64,000 nucleotides of DNA from Lepidostoma basale (taxonomy: Eukaryota > Arthropoda > Insecta > Trichoptera > Lepidostomatidae). Of the stretch, positions 39,590 through 52,200 are shown piece after piece (position 1 is the stretch's first letter; every line of letters starts with the position of its first letter). Location: assembly GCA_022606425.2 (NCBI GenBank), contig JAHDVF020001507.1, positions 372,001 to 436,000 of the forward strand, given 5' to 3'. The notes beneath the pieces were generated by a model that searched no databases, had not been told where the DNA came from, and was given only the letters and a program-made list of their open reading frames with translations. The translations under genes and the position numbers were made by a program.

Positions 39590-40500
39590 TGATGTCGATT
39601 GTGGATGATGTGAGGTATCTCTGCATGAGGGAGTATGGTAGTTATCCGTGGCTCTATCGCACGGCATTTCTTTTGGGAATGCTAAGGACCAACTCTCTAC
39701 AGCTTCGAAGAGATGGGCATCTCAGAATCTATTTACTTAGATTCTTCTTCTTCGATGGCCCTACAGCCCATATCGAGCCTTAGCCTCCAGTATTTTTCGC
39801 CTCCAACTCCTCCTGTCCTCCGCTTCGACCCTCCAATCTGACACTCGTAACAATTTCGCCCAATCTATCCCAACTTCATCCTCCCGTCGCAGCCTTCGTC
39901 GTCCAATTGGTCTTCTACCAGCTGGGTGCCACTCCAGCAATCTTTTTGGGGTTCGCGATGACGGCATCCTCTGCACGAGACGGCCCATCTCAGTCTATTC
40001 AGTCTGACCTGTGTGGAGAGACTGGGAGCTTTGTAAATATGGTACAGCTCGTCATTATGCCGCATTCTCCAGCCTTCACCGTCATTCACAGGTCCCAGAA
40101 TTCTGCGCAGCACCCTTCTCTCAAAAGTATCCAGTCGCTCTGCGGATTTCGCTGTCATTGTCCACGCCTCACATCCATAGGTCACTACTGTTCGGGTGAT
40201 TGTTTTATACAGGATGATTTTGGTTTTCCAGTGTACGTTTCTTGATTTGAGCGCTGATGTGCGACTTTTTGTCCCTAAAAGATATCTGCGACAGCGACAG
40301 CATAGATTGTTTTGCCTCCCGACCACCAGAACTTACCTGCCTCTGGTGACACCGGTGGGAAGAGCAAATAATCTGCTGAACGCGGTCTCCTCGTAGATCG
40401 ACGTCTATAATATTAGGGAGAGTATCTTATCTTCCTAATGTCGAACCATCTCTCATGCGTTTCTGGTAGTACTCGTATACTATTGCAACATATTGTCTAA
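39590..40500 (+). mobile_element. J LINE interrupted by an RTE-like LINE
   Basis: J sequence at 39595-39742 (RYLCMREYGSYPWLY, LGMLRTNSLQLRRDG) resumes at 40243-40500 (KRYLRQRQHRLFCLP, PVGRANNLLNAV). The interval holds the minus-strand LINE. Confidence 0.75.
39743..40242 (-). mobile_element. RTE-like LINE 3' end inserted in J
   Basis: Starts with an inverted (GAA)n tail. Frames read ILYKTITRTVVTYGCEAWTM, RLDTFERRVLRRILGPV and GRRRLRREDEVGIDWAKL, with a frameshift near the middle. Confidence 0.8.
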
Positions 40501-40549
40501 TGTTTCTGTAATACATTCTTATTACATAATTGCAAAAGATCTGGAATTG

Positions 40550-40695
40550 AATAGCGCCATTTTTATTGTCACGTGAATTCTACACCAGATCAAAGACAGT
40601 GTGACAATCATACTGCCGTCTCCGGGAATCAAATCCAGGACTTCTGATGTGGCACTTGCTACTCGCCACGAAGGTCGTTGAAATAACCCCTAATA
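40550..40695 (-). mobile_element. SINE-A copy
   Basis: CACGTGAATTCTACACCAGA core and an inverted tRNA-like head with GGGAATCAAATCCAGG and GCTACTCGCCACGAAGG. Confidence 0.75.
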
Positions 40696-40714
40696 TTATA
40701 TTTCTCTACTAACT

Positions 40715-41380
40715 AACGAACTAACTAACTAACCATCACGCCGTCTTCCCGATGGGGTAGACAGAACGAATGGACTGCCACACTTTTCTTTCCTGACATT
40801 TTTCTCTCGCTTTCTCAACATCCATACATCATGTCATGCACGAGCGTCGATTTCTCTGACTCCTCACGTGGCCGACATTCAATATTTGATTTGTTTGATC
40901 ATGCTACGTTTTTCTCGGTCTCTATTTCTAGTTCCATTTACATCGTTAACATATACTTTTTTTAGCAATCTTTCATCATTAATTCTTTCCATATGTCCAA
41001 ACCATCTTAATGATCATTTCATTATTTTGGTCATAACACCATCATTCGCACCGCATTTACTTATTATATTTTCATTCGACACTCTATCATACGCAGATTT
41101 TCCACACATTCGTCTAAGAGATCTCATTTCTACCTACATTTATTCTACTTTCATCCTTCTTTTGCCAGTTTCATGCTTCGCTTCCATACATAAGGGTAGG
41201 TACAAGAACACCATTGTGCACTGCCATTTTAGTTTTTTTGGATAGGATTTTGTTTGCGATGACAACTTTAAGTGCACCATTCACTTTGTTGCCTGCCGCA
41301 ACCCTTCTTTCAATATCCCTCTCAATTCGCCCATCTTTTGTAAACATACTATCTAAATATTAACTAACTAACTAACTTTA
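40715..41380 (-). mobile_element. RTE-a LINE 3' end, tail (GTTA)n
   Basis: Begins with inverted tail ACTAACTAACTAACCATCAC and carries inverted text from the CQERKVWQS end back to the GSMFTKDGR block. Confidence 0.8.
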
Positions 41381-41579
41381 ATCTCCGTGTGTTACACTAA
41401 TACAATTTAATTTGTCATATAACATTCGAAGCACGTGCTATGTTAGTGGGTTATTAGCAGATACGTAAAATTTAACGTCAGCAAAAATAAAAATGCTGAC
41501 TGCTTCTTGAATATGTCACGTATAATACACTGTGTATAAATTCCAAAATGTGATAATTTCTATTCGAATTTCATAATGT

Positions 41580-41598
41580 ATGTACATATATATAGAAA

Positions 41599-41653
<55 letters not shown>

Positions 41654-42198
41654 CATATATATTACATATATATACATATATATAAGATATATATTACATA
41701 TTATTATTAAGCATATTATTGCTATTGGCTATTACATACATATTATTATAAACACATATTACATATTATTATTATTATGCCATTATTATTACATACATAC
41801 ATATTATTATTATTACAGCAGCATGACATATATATTATACATACATATTACATACATATATATTATTACATATTATTATTATTAGAGAGCATATATACAT
41901 ACATATATTATTACATATACATATATACATATAAATATTGAACGTCAACATTGAATCGCCCATGAGGAGTCAGAGAAATCGACGCGCGTGCATGACACGA
42001 TGTGTATGAATGTTGAGGAAGCGAGAGAAATATGTCAGGTTGTAAAAGGTGTGGAAGTGTCCATTCTTTTCTGGCCTATTCTTCTCTTCAAAGGAGACGC
42101 AGATGGTTAGTTATTAGTTAGTTAGTTACATACATATTATATATATTAGTTGTTGTTATATTATTAGTTGTTGTTGTTATACATATTATATACATGCG

Positions 42199-42266
<68 letters not shown>

Positions 42267-42400
42267 TACATATATATACATATACATATTGTTATTATTG
42301 TTGTTGTTACATATACATATATACATACATATATATGAGTATACATATATATAGCATATACATAACACACAATAATATATACATAGGGTATATAGGGTGT
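41580..42400. repeat. AT microsatellites (TA)n, (TACATA)n, (ATT)n
   Basis: Long (TA)n runs at 41598-41648 and 42200-42265 with TACATA and TTATTA mixtures between. A small RTE-a fragment (RNRRACMTRC region) sits at 41940-42130. Tyr/Ile-rich frames here are artefacts. Confidence 0.93.
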
Positions 42401-43250
42401 TTTTTTAGAGGTTTGGTTTTTAAACTGGCAACGTTGTATTTACAGACTGTCAATTTGACAGTTGACAGTTGATATGTAGTCAGTACGTTTTGCCATTTCA
42501 CTCAATTGCTCGATAAAGTTGTCGAAAATTGGACTTCACGATTACGCTTCATTCGGGCTAGCCGTGGCGCTCATATGCCCGAAATCATATGTAAACAATC
42601 TTCTTCTTCTTCTCAATCTCGTTATAGACCTTTGGTCTGTTCCTGAAATCAGGATGGCTTCTCTTGGGAGGTTGACTCCTAACTATGTCTCCATCTCTTC
42701 GGCGGTCTTCCAGGGGGACGGCAGCCGGCAGGAATCTGATGCGCCACAGCGTGTGGGATTCTGGTGGGATCCATCCTCTGCACGTGCGCATTCTAGTATC
42801 TTCTGCGTTGTCTGCCCCATCTCACGACATCCTCCACCTTACAGATATTTAAACAATAATGGCATAAAATTATGTATTAAATAAAGCCATTATCATTACG
42901 ACATTATTCATTATTCATATTCACACATTGTTATATAAAGGATGTTTTTTTAGAGGTATACAAATTCAAAATGAAAAAACACCTTAAAATAATGTCAATG
43001 TCTATGATATTGGCTCTATTCAATAGATAATTTTATGCCAGTATTGTTTAAATATGATTTCGGCAATATGAGCATCACGGTTAGCTCGAATGAAGCGCCA
43101 TCGTGAAGTTCTATTTTCGACAACTTTATCGAGCAACTGGGTAAAATGGCAAATCGTACTGACTACAAATCAACTGTCAACTGTCAAATTGACAGTCTGT
43201 AGAAACAATATTGTCAGTTTAAAAATCAAACCTCAAAATAAACACATTAT
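42388..43250. mobile_element. Palindromic MITE pair with a LINE insert
   Basis: Starts GGGTGTTTTTTTAGAGGTTT and ends in the inverse AAACCTCAAAATAAACAC. The join near 42920-42960 matches that at 27125-27170. The arm is split at 42599-42845 by an RTE-b fragment. Confidence 0.75.
42599..42845 (-). mobile_element. RTE-b LINE 3' end inserted in the MITE
   Basis: Inverted (GAA)n tail at its left, then inverted HVQRMDPTRIPHA text. The flanks repeat TAAACAAT, an 8-bp target duplication. Confidence 0.8.
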
Positions 43251-43254
43251 AAAT

Positions 43255-43510
43255 GGCCGAGCCATAGAGGGCTCCCTCCGCTTACCCGAAGCAGCGGCGC
43301 CTTTCGTGCACTCCCTAGGCTAGTCCCCCGTCCATGCGGGACTTACGTTAAAAAATAATAATAATAATATATGTATATTTGCAACCAAGGTGGACCCAGA
43401 CCACATTTAAGCTACGCTACTCTCCTTAGATGTCCCGCCGTACACACATAGCAATACAACAGCAAAAGAAAATACACAATTGATACATAAATAACACATG
43501 TTAGAGAAAG
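43255..43510 (-). repeat. Q repeat, inverted fuller copy
   Basis: Runs from ATGGCCGAGCCATAGAGGGC to CCCGCCGTACACACATAGC. The order is the exact inverse of 8740-9025. Confidence 0.75.
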
Positions 43511-44030
43511 AATAAAAAAGAAATACAGAGTGTCGCAGTCATATGCCACAACCGTCTATAGACGGTCTATAATCCCGTACACAGGAGGCCGGCCATACAA
43601 AATTGACGTCTATAGACGCGGTACTTTAACACTTAATATCTAGCCAAGTTTGACTGTTTCAAATAATATTGTGGGTCAGTGTTGCATTTGAACGGCCGTA
43701 ACGTTGAAAGGGTGGAGAAATTTAAATACCTCGGCAGCATACTAACGCAATCTCTTGACCCACAGTTTTTTTTTTCTAAAATTCTATATCACTTTTTGTT
43801 TCGCACACTGCTGGTTGTACCAAAGGTTCTGGACCACTAAACGATGTTTTCAATATTCAATTTTAAGTTTCAATTATAATCTCCCAAGCTACCATTCCCA
43901 ATCATATGCAAATTAATCATTTATTAATTTCTATGTATTGTAAATTATATTTTTTCAAATGTTTGTTTTTTCTAAACTACTATTAATATTATTTATTAGT
44001 TCTTACTAATAAAAAAGAATTATTAGTACT
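43511..44030. other. Intergenic DNA with a small LINE scrap
   Basis: 43680-43770 holds an RTE-d piece (HLNGRNVERVEKFKYLGSIL). The rest shows nothing I recognise, apart from a repeated GTCTATAGACG hairpin near 43552-43615. Confidence 0.5.
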
Positions 44031-44600
44031 TTTTCAAATCAAATCAAATCAAATCAAATCAGTTTATTTTCTCAAAAGACATTACAAACATTTTTTATTG
44101 TTTAAGGCATCTATTGAGAACAGGTAAAACATAAGGAATATATAATACCAGGAACGCATGAGAGATGGTTCGACATTAGGAATACAAAATACTCTCCAAA
44201 GTCAAGAGTATTTGTCTTCTGAATGTACTTTCACGAATATGAAAGACATCGATCTCCGAAGCGATCATGTTCAGCAGTTTGATTGCTCTCCCCACCGGCA
44301 TCACCAGAGGCAGGTTGGTTCTGCATGCTGGGAGATAAAACAGTCTGTGCTGACGCTGTCGAAGATAGCCATCCGGAACATAAAGATGGATAGCCTCCAA
44401 GATGACGGAGTTCTCAAAGAATCCCCTGATAAGTCTGAAGAAATGGGTAAGTGTGCACCCATCCCTTCTTATCTGTAAACTATTGGTCCCCAGCATGCCC
44501 AAGAGGAATGCAGTGGGATAAAGCCACGGATAGCTACCAAACTCCCTCATGTAGAGATATCTCAGAAATCTTTTCTGAACCCTCTCTAACAATTAATCCT
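44030..44600 (-). mobile_element. J LINE 3' region, (TTGAT)n tail
   Basis: 138-codon minus frame: RVQKRFLRYLYMREFGSYPW, LGMLGTNSLQIRRDG, RQRQHRLFYLPACRTNLPLV and PVGRAIKLLNMIASEIDVF. Tail of five (ATCAA) units at 44036-44060. Confidence 0.85.
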
Positions 44601-45000
44601 TATAACAATTAGCCCAAGTTAATTTTTAAATTCAAATTATTGTATCGAATTTCAAATGCGTTTTTTATATTAGTGTTTCTTTGTTTAGTTTTTATTATAT
44701 TTTGTATCCTCCGAAACATGTCGTGTTTTTTAATATATTTTTAAAATATCTTGCTATTTTAAACAATTTTTTTTTTAATTTCCTAAGTGTATTACTATGG
44801 AATTCCATGGAAATCCTTTGCTTTCAAAAAGTTAATTATAAGTTTATTGGAAGGAATCTTTGGAAGAAGCAAGGAATGGAAGTTGGAGTGATGAAAATCA
44901 AAGAATGAAAATTAATTAACAAAACATAATTATAATCTTATTTTATTGTGAAAGAGAAGAAAAAATCTAAGAATGAACCAAGATAAAATTAAAACAAAAA
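44600..45000. other. AT-rich intergenic DNA, nothing recognised
   Basis: No coding frame or repeat copy that I can support. Confidence 0.4.
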
Positions 45001-45004
45001 AAAA

Positions 45005-45395
45005 CTAACCAACCATCACGCCGTCTCTCCGAAAGGATAGGCAGAAATAATGGACTGCCACACTTTTCTTTCCTGACATATTTCTCTCGCTTCCTCAACA
45101 TTCATAAATCCACGCACGTCGATTTCTTCAACTCCTCACATGGCCGACATTCAATATTTAATTTATTTATAATGTGTTAATGTGCTACAATATCCTCTAT
45201 TTATAATTCCATTTACATTGTCAACATATACTTTTTTACCATTCATTCTTTCTATGTGTCCAAACCATCTTAATGATTCATTATTTTGTTCATAACACTT
45301 TCATTCGCACAGCATTCACTTCTTATATTATCATTCGACACTCAATCATTCACAGATTGCCTACACATTCGTCTAAGAGATCTCAAAGGGAGTAT
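45005..45395 (-). mobile_element. RTE-a LINE fragment
   Basis: Inverted text from CQERKVWQSI through the SLRWFGHIER region to RSLRRMC, with small deletions. Confidence 0.75.
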
Positions 45396-45419
45396 ACATA
45401 CACATTACATTACATACAT

Positions 45420-46170
45420 ACACTGGTGACACCGGTGGGAAGAGCAATTAGTCTGCTGAACGCGGTCTCCTCGAAGATCGACGACTTTCATATTAGTAAA
45501 GGTACGTTCAGGAGACAAATAATCTTGACTTTAGAATGTATCTTTTCTTCCTAATGTCGAACCATCTCTAATGCGTTCCTGGTACTAACTAACTAACTAA
45601 CCATCACGCCATTTCCCCGGAGGTGTAGGCAGAGAGGATGGATCGCCACAATGCTCTGTCCTGGCATACCTCTCGGGCTTCTTCTACATTCATACATCGT
45701 ACCATGCATGCACGTCGATTATTCTGACTTCGAATGTGACCGCCTTTTAGTAATTGATTAATTTGGTCATGCCATGTTTTCCTCGGTCGTCCTCGGCTTA
45801 TTTTTCCACTCACGCTGCTTGTATACTACTTTTTAACCATTCTACTCTCATCCATTCGTTCCATATGTCCAAACCATCTCAGGAATCCTTTTTTAATTTT
45901 ATCCATGATGCAGTCTTCTGCCAACATTTTTTTCTTATTTCATCGTTCGGTATTCTGTCATACGACGTTTTCCCGCACATTCTTCTTAGTGATCTCATTT
46001 CTACGGCGTTTATCCTGCTTTCATCCTTCTTTTGCCAACTCCAAGCTTCACTTCCATGCATGAGGGTTGGCATTATTTTTATAATATTTTACCTGTACTC
46101 AATAGATGCCTTAAACATTTTGCTGTTTGTAATGTCTTTTGAGGTAATAAACTGATTTGATTTGATTTGA
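45420..46170 (+). mobile_element. J LINE 3' end abutting the gene B stop codon, split by RTE-a
   Basis: J coding end (PVGRAISLLNAVSSKIDDF) at 45420-45585 resumes at 46075-46170 with ACTCAATAGATGCC and tail GATTTGATTTGATTTGA. The tail ends at the complement of the gene B TAA. Confidence 0.8.
45586..46074 (-). mobile_element. RTE-a LINE 3' end inserted in J
   Basis: Inverted tail ACTAACTAACTAACCATCAC, then text for RKTWHDQINQLLKGGHIRSQ and EMRSLRRMCGKTSYDRIPND. Quite intact. Confidence 0.85.
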
Positions 46171-46231
46171 TTACTCTTTCCATAGAGACAGATCAATTGA
46201 AGTGATTTGATCACATGGCTCCACATTAAGA
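46171..46231 (-). CDS. Gene B exon 12 (terminal)
   Basis: 61 nt, acceptor CCTTTTTTCAG, stop TAA. Encodes LNVEPCDQITSIDLSLWKE, the classic peroxidase C-terminus. The frame joins exon 11 only with the GC donor described there. Confidence 0.88.
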
Positions 46232-49200
46232 CTGAAAAAAGGGGGAAAATATACATAAAAAAATCATTTTTCTATTTGAAAGATACCATTAGCAATTGAA
46301 ACACAAGACAATTGAAATATTTAAATTGAACTAATTACTTTGAAAGAACTGAAGGGGTTGGATCTAGGCTCCAAAATGAGCGGAGTGTCTATAAGGTGTC
46401 TATTGTATGCGGATGACGCTGTCCTACTTGCAGACTGATAATCAGCCTCATGGAACTCGTCCTCGTGGAAGACCTCCTAAAAGATGGAAGGACAGCTGGG
46501 ATTCTACCTCACAGGAGTAGCAACACTCTGGAGAACAGACCACATAGGTCTACTACAAGAAAGAAGAAGAAGACATAACAATGCCAAAATGAGCGGAGTG
46601 TCAGTAAGCTGTCTCTTGTATGCGGATGACGCTGTCCTACTTGCAGACAACGAGCATGAACTACAAGTCCTGGTGACTAGTATGTATGAGGTATGCATGC
46701 GAAATGATCTGATGATGAATGTGAATTAGTCTAAGGTTATGTTTTTCGAAAAAGAAGAAATCATGATAGCCTGCAACATTAGCGTGAATGGTGAAAATCT
46801 GGAGCAAGTAGATGAGTTTGTATATGTGCTTAGTATGTTTACAAAAGATTGGAGTGGAGAGGGATATTAAAAGAATGGTTGGGGCAGGCAACAAAGTGAA
46901 TGGTGCACTTAAAGTTGTCATCGCAAACAAAAACCTATCCAAAAATGCTAGAATGGCAGTGCACAATGGTGTTCTTCTACCGACCCTTATATATGGAAGC
47001 GAAGCATGGAACTGGCATAAGAAGGATGAAAGTAAGAAGGATGCAACAACGTAAAAGTGCAGTAGAAATGAGATCTCTTAGACGAATGTGCGGAATACTC
47101 TGTGTATGATAGAGTGTCAAATGAAAATTTAAGAAGTGAATGCGGTGCGAATGATGGTGTTATGAACAAAATAAAAGGATCATTAAGATGGTTTGGACAA
47201 TTGGAAATAATGAATGAAGAAAGAATGGTAAAAAAGTATTAGTTAACGATGTAAATGGAACCAGAAATAGAGGAAGACCGAGGAAAACATGGCACAATCA
47301 AATAAATCAAATATTGATGTTGGCCATGTGAGGAGTCAGAGAAATCGACGCGCGTGCATGACACAATGTATGAATGTTGAGGAAGTGAGAAAAATATGTC
47401 AGGAAAGAAAAGTGTGGCAGTCCATTCTTTCTGCCAACCCCTTCGGGGAGACGGCGTGATGGTTAGTTAGTTAGTTTTTTGTTTTTATTTGGTGTCCACA
47501 TAAGTACCTTGTTTCAATTATTGCAGCTGTCTTTTGTCTCACTTCCACATACCATAAATCAAGAGTATACTTGGGGGTAGACTTAAAAGGTTAATAATAA
47601 AATGAATACTTGCAAAGTAGAAAAAGCATCCGTTTGAATAGAATCGATTCCATCACCATTGTCACAGAGTAGTCTGGATGCGGTGCCCTTCCTTATCTCG
47701 TTGAGTTGGTCTGAAACAAGAAATCGAATGTACGGTTTAATATTTAAAAGCATTCGCATAAAGCAAATACTTCACATTTTGACAATAGAAAGAATTATTC
47801 AATATCTTAAGGAATCAAAACCAATAATAATAACATATGGTAGAAGCCAGGGCAGACACAATCAGGACCAAACACATTCTGAGGACCGAGATGAACACAC
47901 TGAGGATGATAGCAGGCAAGAGACTAAGATCTACGAAGACTCCTGCAACAACTTAAAAGAGAGAATGGTTGAGGGGACCAATTACAGAGGGGGCCTCTGA
48001 CGAGAGAATCTGAAACAGGTATACGAGGACATAAATTGCGTCTCGTATCTTTTTTTTTTTTAAAAAAAGACTAATACCAAGGATTTAAATCAATGATATT
48101 AGAATTTATTATTACAATCTTCAATGTGAGCAGAAAATAGCTCATTATTATGAAGAAGGAATCTGGCTTGAACCCATGTCCCCTGGATCAGGAGCCAAGC
48201 GTTCTATCCCCTAGACCACCACCCGATCTTGAGCTGAAGAGGGCAGCAGAGACCGAGTGCAGTGGAGGACGAGGTAAAAGACTTTACCGCAAACCTATGA
48301 TTGAAACTGGGAAGACGGAGAACACTGATGTAAAAATCTTCTTATTCTTTTAAAAGATCTGATGATCTGTGACACAAAAATCATGTCTCCTCGGATGATG
48401 AGGACCAGCTGTCCTTCCATCTTTTAGGTGGGCCTCCAGGGGGGCGGTGTCCGGAGGGGATATCATAAGCGGCTATGCTCGTATATGCGAGTCTGTCACA
48501 TGTCAATTTGTCTATCTTGGATCACTGATAATTGACCAGGGGGGATGCAAGAGGGAGATTCGACGCAGAACCCAAATGGCTAAAATGGCCATAACAAAGC
48601 TCACCTAGATACGGCAAGACAAAAATATCTCCAACAAGACCAAGATGAGACTGGTTCAAACCCTTGTTTTCTCCATATTCCTTTATGGTTATGTATCTTG
48701 GACTATGCGAACATCAGAGAGGTCCAAAATTGATGCTTTCGAGATGTGGTGCTGGTGACGAATCTTGCATATATCCTGGACGGCAAGAAGAACAAATCAG
48801 TCAATCATTGACCAACTGGGTATCAAGCAGTGGCGTTTCTTTCATACAAGCCGAAAAGCCGGGCTTGCCTTAAAAAATCTATAATAAAACAATGTTTTTT
48901 GCGCGTTTGAGCCATCTACGAATAAAATAATATTTTGAATTTTCGCGCTAGTTTAAGTGATTCAATTCGTTGCGTTGCAAATGACTCTGCTGACATGCGC
49001 AGAAATGACCTAAGTGTATGTTTGGTTCCACTCATACGCGCCGTATTTTATTTCACTTATACGTACCGTAGGTGAGATGCCTAAGACGCCTACGTCTACA
49101 TGTTTTGTTTCATGTTTTCGATCGGCTTCATATTGGGCTTGCAAAATCTAAAAGGGTATTTGTCGCACTTATGCATGTTTGGCTTGTAATCATATAGCTA

Positions 49201-52200
49201 GGTGCATATATACCAGAAGATATCTACAATTTTTTGGATGTATTTGAAGCTGGGCTTTATCACTCTGAAGTATGTTACTATTGGATGTGTCACGAACTTC
49301 ATTTCTATTGTCAGAATGTTATCTGTCATTTACGTTATGTGCATGAATGGTATGAAAAGAAAGGTATGTAATTTCTTTACGACTATTTATTTATAATTAA
49401 TTATATTTCTTCTTGTATTTGCAATACATTATTATAATATACAAGAACATGAGTTTTGTGACGAAGAAAAATATTTTTTGTAAAGATTTAAAATGCTCTC
49501 ATAATGGGATTTAAAATCAATTAATTCATGAAATTAATTTAGAAATATAAAACTCTTTTAATCTGGAAAAATACATTATCTTGACCCTCTACTAATATTA
49601 AAACACAAAAAAATCGGACGGGCTTGCCTTACTGGTTGACCCTAGGCACGCCACTGGTATCAAGGCTCTCGTGGATGTACTCTCACAGAAATATTTTGGA
49701 CACACAGCCCGGAGAGATCAGGACTACCTTGAAAAGCTCATCATCATGGGAATCATCGTGTAGGGAAGGCAACCACAAGGACAACCACCGAGCCGCTGGT
49801 CCGATCAAATCAGGGATCTGACTGGTCTCTCATCAACTGCAGCCTGGAGACTGATGGGTGACATGGGGACTCGACACCCTCATGGGTTCCTGGTATTATA
49901 TATTATATTTTACCTATTCTCAATAGATGCCTAAATATTTTTTGAGAAAATAAACTGATTTGATTTGATTGATTATGTATTATATAATATTTAATTCATT
50001 TACATTAAAGAAAATATTCTAGTAATATTGCATTTTGCTTTGTCTATGTAAAGAAGAAGAAGATGATGATGTGGCAAAAAATATAATAAAACAAGTAAGA
50101 GTAAAAATATATTGTCTATGATTTATCATTTCTTACCCAGCGTGAATCCGGCCTGACGATGTTCAAACCAAAATCTGTCTGCTTTCCTTGTCCGAAGGAA
50201 CTGTTCCAAAAGGATGCCCGAGAACGTAGGTCCTACCATGGATTCTCCTTGTGCCATCTCTAGAGCTCCTCCCACTGATAAGTCTACATCCTTGAAGCTT
50301 TTGTATAATGTTTTCAGAATAGCTAATTTCTGCAACACAAATGATAATGAAATGATTAATACAGATTTGTTTAAATTAACAGCAAGGATTAAAACGTTCC
50401 CAATGTCAGTACTGACATATGGAGCAGAATCAAATCAAATCAGTTTATTTCATCAATAGACATTACAAAATTAAGGTTTAAGGCAATCTATTAGGAATGG
50501 AGGAATTGCATCCCACTGCATTCCTCTTGGGCATGCTGGGGACCAATAGTTTGCAGATAAGAAGAGATGGGTGCACACTTACCCATTTCTTCAGACTTAT
50601 CAGGGGATTCTTTGAGAACTCCGTTATCTTGGAGGCTATCCATATTTACGATCCAGATGGTTATCTTCGACAGCGTCAGCACAGACTGTTTTATCTCCCA
50701 GCATGCAGAACCAACCTGCCTCTGGTGATGCCGGTGGGGAGAGCAATCAAACTGCTGAACATGATCGCTTCGGAGATCGACGGACGTCTTTCATATTCGT
50801 GAAAGTCTCCGAGGAGACCGCGTTCAGCAGATTAATTGCTCTTCCCTGTGTCACCAGAGGCTGGCCAGAGGTAAGACAATCTATGCTGTCACTGTCAGAG
50901 ATATCTATCAGTGACAAAAAGCCAAACTCCCTGAGAAATTCGGAAAATGTCTAAGAAGAGGCGAATAATTCTTCATCATGACAATGAGAGTTCTCATGCA
51001 TCGGCTCAAACCAAATAATTATTTACCGCCCAAAACATACAATTGATGATTTATCCGCCGTACAGACCTAATATGGCACCCAATGACTTCTTATTGTTAC
51101 CGCACATCAAAAACAAATAATGTGGTCAACGATTTTCGACACCCGAAGATGCGGATGTTGCGTTCAAAACGTATGTTTTGGAGTACCTCAATCGGATTGG
51201 AAAAAGTTTTTCGAAAATTGGTTCAAATGCATGAAAAATTGTATTGATCGTCATGAAGAAACCAATTTCGATCATACTTTTTTGTTCTTTCATTATTAAG
51301 CCAGAAATATAAATAGCAACCCTCTTATTACAAATAAAAATTATAGTTCAAGGCATATATTGAGAACAGGCAAAATATATTATATATAATACCAGGAACG
51401 CGTGAGAGATGGTTCGACTTTAGGAATACAAGACACTCTCTAAAGTCAAGAGTATTTGTCTGAATATACTTTCACTAAAATGAAAGACGTTGATCTCCGA
51501 AGCGATTATGTTCACCAGTTTGTTCTCCCAGCGGCAGCATCATCAGAGGCAGGTTGGTTCTGTTGGTTGCTGTTAATATTAATTTAATAATATTTTAGGT
51601 ACTCACTTCTGGAGAAATGCAGTCTGAATAGTCGTCGAAACTCTCAGCTGGTGTTTGACCGAAGAGCTGCCTATAGTCTTCATAGTACCTTAGGGCATGA
51701 TCACGGTCTCTCTGTATGTCCGTGGCCTTCATGTCTATACCAAATTGCTCATAAGGACAAGCGAGGAGTTTGTCTGATATCTATTAATGAATACAAGTTG
51801 ATTGGGTTAGATTACAGTTCCATTTGCTGAAATGAAGATATTTGATTAATTTAACATTTACAAACTCGTATATGTCATAATGGAAGAACACATTGAAAGA
51901 AGTACTGGGAATAAAGTAAATGATGTATTCATGGTCATTATCAATAGAAATATATCGACCAAAAACAAAAACGGCAGTAACATATTAGACTTCTTGTGTC
52001 AACGTTTGTGTATAGAAGTGACGCTTGGAGCTTGCAAAAGGATAATAAATTGTTTTAGAAATATGATCACCGAGAAGATTGTGCAGAAATACGATGTTTG
52101 ATAGAATATCATACAACGTATTTTTATTTATCTATCTATATAAATAAAACTCAATGTGTGTTATTGTGTGCTCAGATAGCTCTGTAAATACGAATCCAAT

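Noticed and set aside
41580..42472. Tyr/Ile-rich frames
   Set aside because: Translation of (TA)n and TACATA microsatellites.
47610..47613. GT donor for gene B exon 11
   Set aside because: It puts a stop at the second codon of exon 12 and makes the total coding length not divisible by three.
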